Source of the DNA: an uncultured Clostridium sp.
GTDB taxonomy: Bacteria > Bacillota > Clostridia > Lachnospirales > Lachnospiraceae
Assembly: GCA_947643685.1 (NCBI GenBank)
Contig: CANRXD010000088.1
Location: 1 to 6,805, forward strand
Direction: 5' to 3'
Length of the DNA: 6,805 bases
The notes beneath the pieces are model-generated. The model ran no database searches. It saw nothing but the letters and a program-made list of their open reading frames with translations, and was not told the DNA's origin. The position numbers were made by a program, and so were the translations under genes. Shown here one piece after another: positions 6,304 through 6,805 of this stretch (the stretch's first letter is position 1; each line of letters opens with the position of its first letter).

Positions 6304-6309
6304 TATACA

Positions 6310-6627
6310 ATGATGACCAGACTGGATTGTACCGTTACCACCTGTGTGCACAATGCGGAAAAGTGCTGCTGCAAACAGGGAATCCTTGTGGAGGGCTCCG
6401 AAGCCAGGGCCTGCTGTGACACATGCTGCGGAAGCTTTGAGGAAAATAAGGGCGGTTTATTTAAAAACCTGTTTAAGACGCCGGAATCCAGGCTCCAGGT
6501 GGACTGTGACGTGACCAACTGCCTGTATAATGATGACCACCAGTGCCGGGCCGAACGGATTTCCATTGCGGGAGACGGCGCCAGAGCTGTGGGGCAGACC
6601 GAGTGCGGAAGCTTTAGGGAGAGATAA
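6310..6627 (+). CDS. Cysteine-rich protein with two DUF1540 domains
   Basis: A 105-aa soluble protein of unknown function made of two DUF1540 copies (about 5-43 and 64-102) joined by a linker. Cysteines 7, 12, 20 and 40 in the first copy match 66, 71, 79 and 99 in the second, an exact offset of 59, so the gene arose by internal duplication. Shared residues include C-x4-C, then C, and T-x-CGSF at the end. The first copy has five more cysteines (19, 21, 35, 36, 39), giving 13 in all. This suggests metal binding or disulfides, but that is inference. It has no signal peptide or membrane segment. A sigma-G-like promoter and perfect AGGAGG precede it. Its TAA (6625-6627) lies inside the left flanking repeat of a degenerate palindromic element, with an intrinsic terminator beyond it. 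Confidence 0.9.
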   Translation: MMTRLDCTVTTCVHNAEKCCCKQGILVEGSEARACCDTCCGSFEENKGGLFKNLFKTPESRLQVDCDVTNCLYNDDHQCRAERISIAGDGARAVGQTECGSFRER

Positions 6628-6630
6628 AGG

Positions 6631-6700
6631 GAACAGGGCTGATGCCACGTGCTTTTTGGCCGTTGTAAGCGGGCAGAAAGATTCAGGATTAAACTGCGTG
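6631..6700. mobile_element. Degenerate palindromic mobile element, copy 3
   Basis: This 70-bp stretch resembles copy 1 in order and length. It starts GAACAG, has GCCA and CTTTTTGGCCG where copy 1 has GCCA and CTTCTTGTCCG, then GCGGGCA, and ends near AAACTG. By eye, 20 of 28 bases from GCGGGCA (6669) to ACTG (6696) match copy 1 without gaps; the left half is weaker. Its core still pairs: 6652-6662 with 6670-6680 over 11 positions with one mismatch. It is flanked by GATAAAGG (6623-6630) and AATAAAGG (6701-6708), 7 of 8 identical, as expected for an old target duplication. Removing the element and one repeat places the DUF1540 stop directly against the terminator stem, a sensible ancestral arrangement. 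Confidence 0.6.
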
Positions 6701-6708
6701 AATAAAGG

Positions 6709-6747
6709 CCGGCAGGGCGTTTTTTGACAGTGCGCTGCCGGTTTTTT
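6709..6747 (+). terminator. Intrinsic terminator after the DUF1540 gene
   Basis: CCGGCAG (6709-6715) pairs with CTGCCGG (6735-6741) over 7 GC-rich base pairs, followed by six T (6742-6747). The loop is long (19 bases, with a T run at 6720-6725) and may pair further. It is separated from its gene only by the degenerate palindromic element. Confidence 0.8.
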
Positions 6748-6750
6748 GTT

Positions 6751-6799
6751 GTAACAGTTCAGCCATGCATCTTCTTGCCCGCGTACCGCGGACAAGAAG
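6751..6799. mobile_element. Palindromic mobile element, copy 2 (right arm diverges)
   Basis: The first 49 bases are exactly the reverse complement of bases 3275-3323 of copy 1: a full 27-bp arm (6751-6777), the 15-base centre in opposite orientation (CCCGCGTACCGCGGA), then CAAGAAG. From 6800 the sequence (CGCCGG) departs from the expected ATGCATGG. It is therefore either truncated in the right arm, joined to something else, or damaged at a sequence end. The insertion lies 3 bases after the terminator T run. If it has its own duplication, the left copy would be TTTTTGTT (6743-6750); the right one is outside the window. Confidence 0.8.
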
Positions 6800-6805
6800 C
6801 GCCGG

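Noticed and set aside
6457..6795. A minus-strand frame beginning in copy 2 (peptide RGQEDAWLNCY)
   Set aside because: It is a translation of the palindrome and the antisense of DUF1540. Similar peptides in copies 1 and 3 reflect the shared repeat, not a protein.

Overview
The window looks like chromosomal DNA of a spore-forming Clostridia member, most likely Lachnospiraceae (clostridial cluster XIVa). This rests on the smpB-ssrA order, the tmRNA tag layout, a dCache-type chemoreceptor, a MATE/AEC transporter pair and a tandem DUF1540 protein. The taxonomic call is inference from gene content and style, not a database result.

Layout. Bases 1-297 are the 3' part of smpB. A sigma-A-type promoter (328-356) drives ssrA (tmRNA, 407-746), which ends in a strong intrinsic terminator (750-790). 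SmpB and tmRNA work together in trans-translation, rescuing stalled ribosomes and tagging the nascent protein for proteolysis. Bases 791-954 are non-coding and hold an unexplained two-part hairpin. A complete 657-aa methyl-accepting chemotaxis protein lies on the minus strand (955-2928) behind a promoter with perfect -35 and -10 hexamers.

The 484-base divergent spacer (2929-3412) is crowded. It holds the mcp promoter, a broken small coiled-coil gene on the minus strand with its own promoter (3038-3162), a 69-bp nearly perfect palindrome bracketed by an 8-bp direct repeat (3255-3323), and a plus-strand promoter whose -35 box begins two bases after that direct repeat. This promoter drives a MATE efflux protein (3413-4807). 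MATE overlaps by ATGA an AEC-family permease (4804-5687) that is frameshifted by an apparent deletion of about 25 bp. Next come a small two-helix membrane protein with a PH-like tail (5782-6246) and a cysteine-rich tandem DUF1540 protein (6310-6627). The DUF1540 gene has a perfect AGGAGG Shine-Dalgarno and a match to the forespore sigma-G promoter consensus. An intrinsic terminator follows at 6709-6747.

The main discovery is a family of short palindromic elements with the features of transposition. Copy 1 (3255-3323) is intact, starts GTAA, and is flanked by AAACAGTG on both sides. Copy 2 (6751-6799) is its exact reverse complement until it diverges 6 bases before the window end. A third, degenerate copy (6631-6700) sits at the DUF1540 stop codon, flanked by GATAAAGG/AATAAAGG. 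Removing it and one flanking repeat joins the stop codon to the terminator. GTAA ends with 8-bp target duplications are the known pattern of the IS66 family, so these may be non-autonomous elements mobilised by an IS66-type transposase; none is present in the window.
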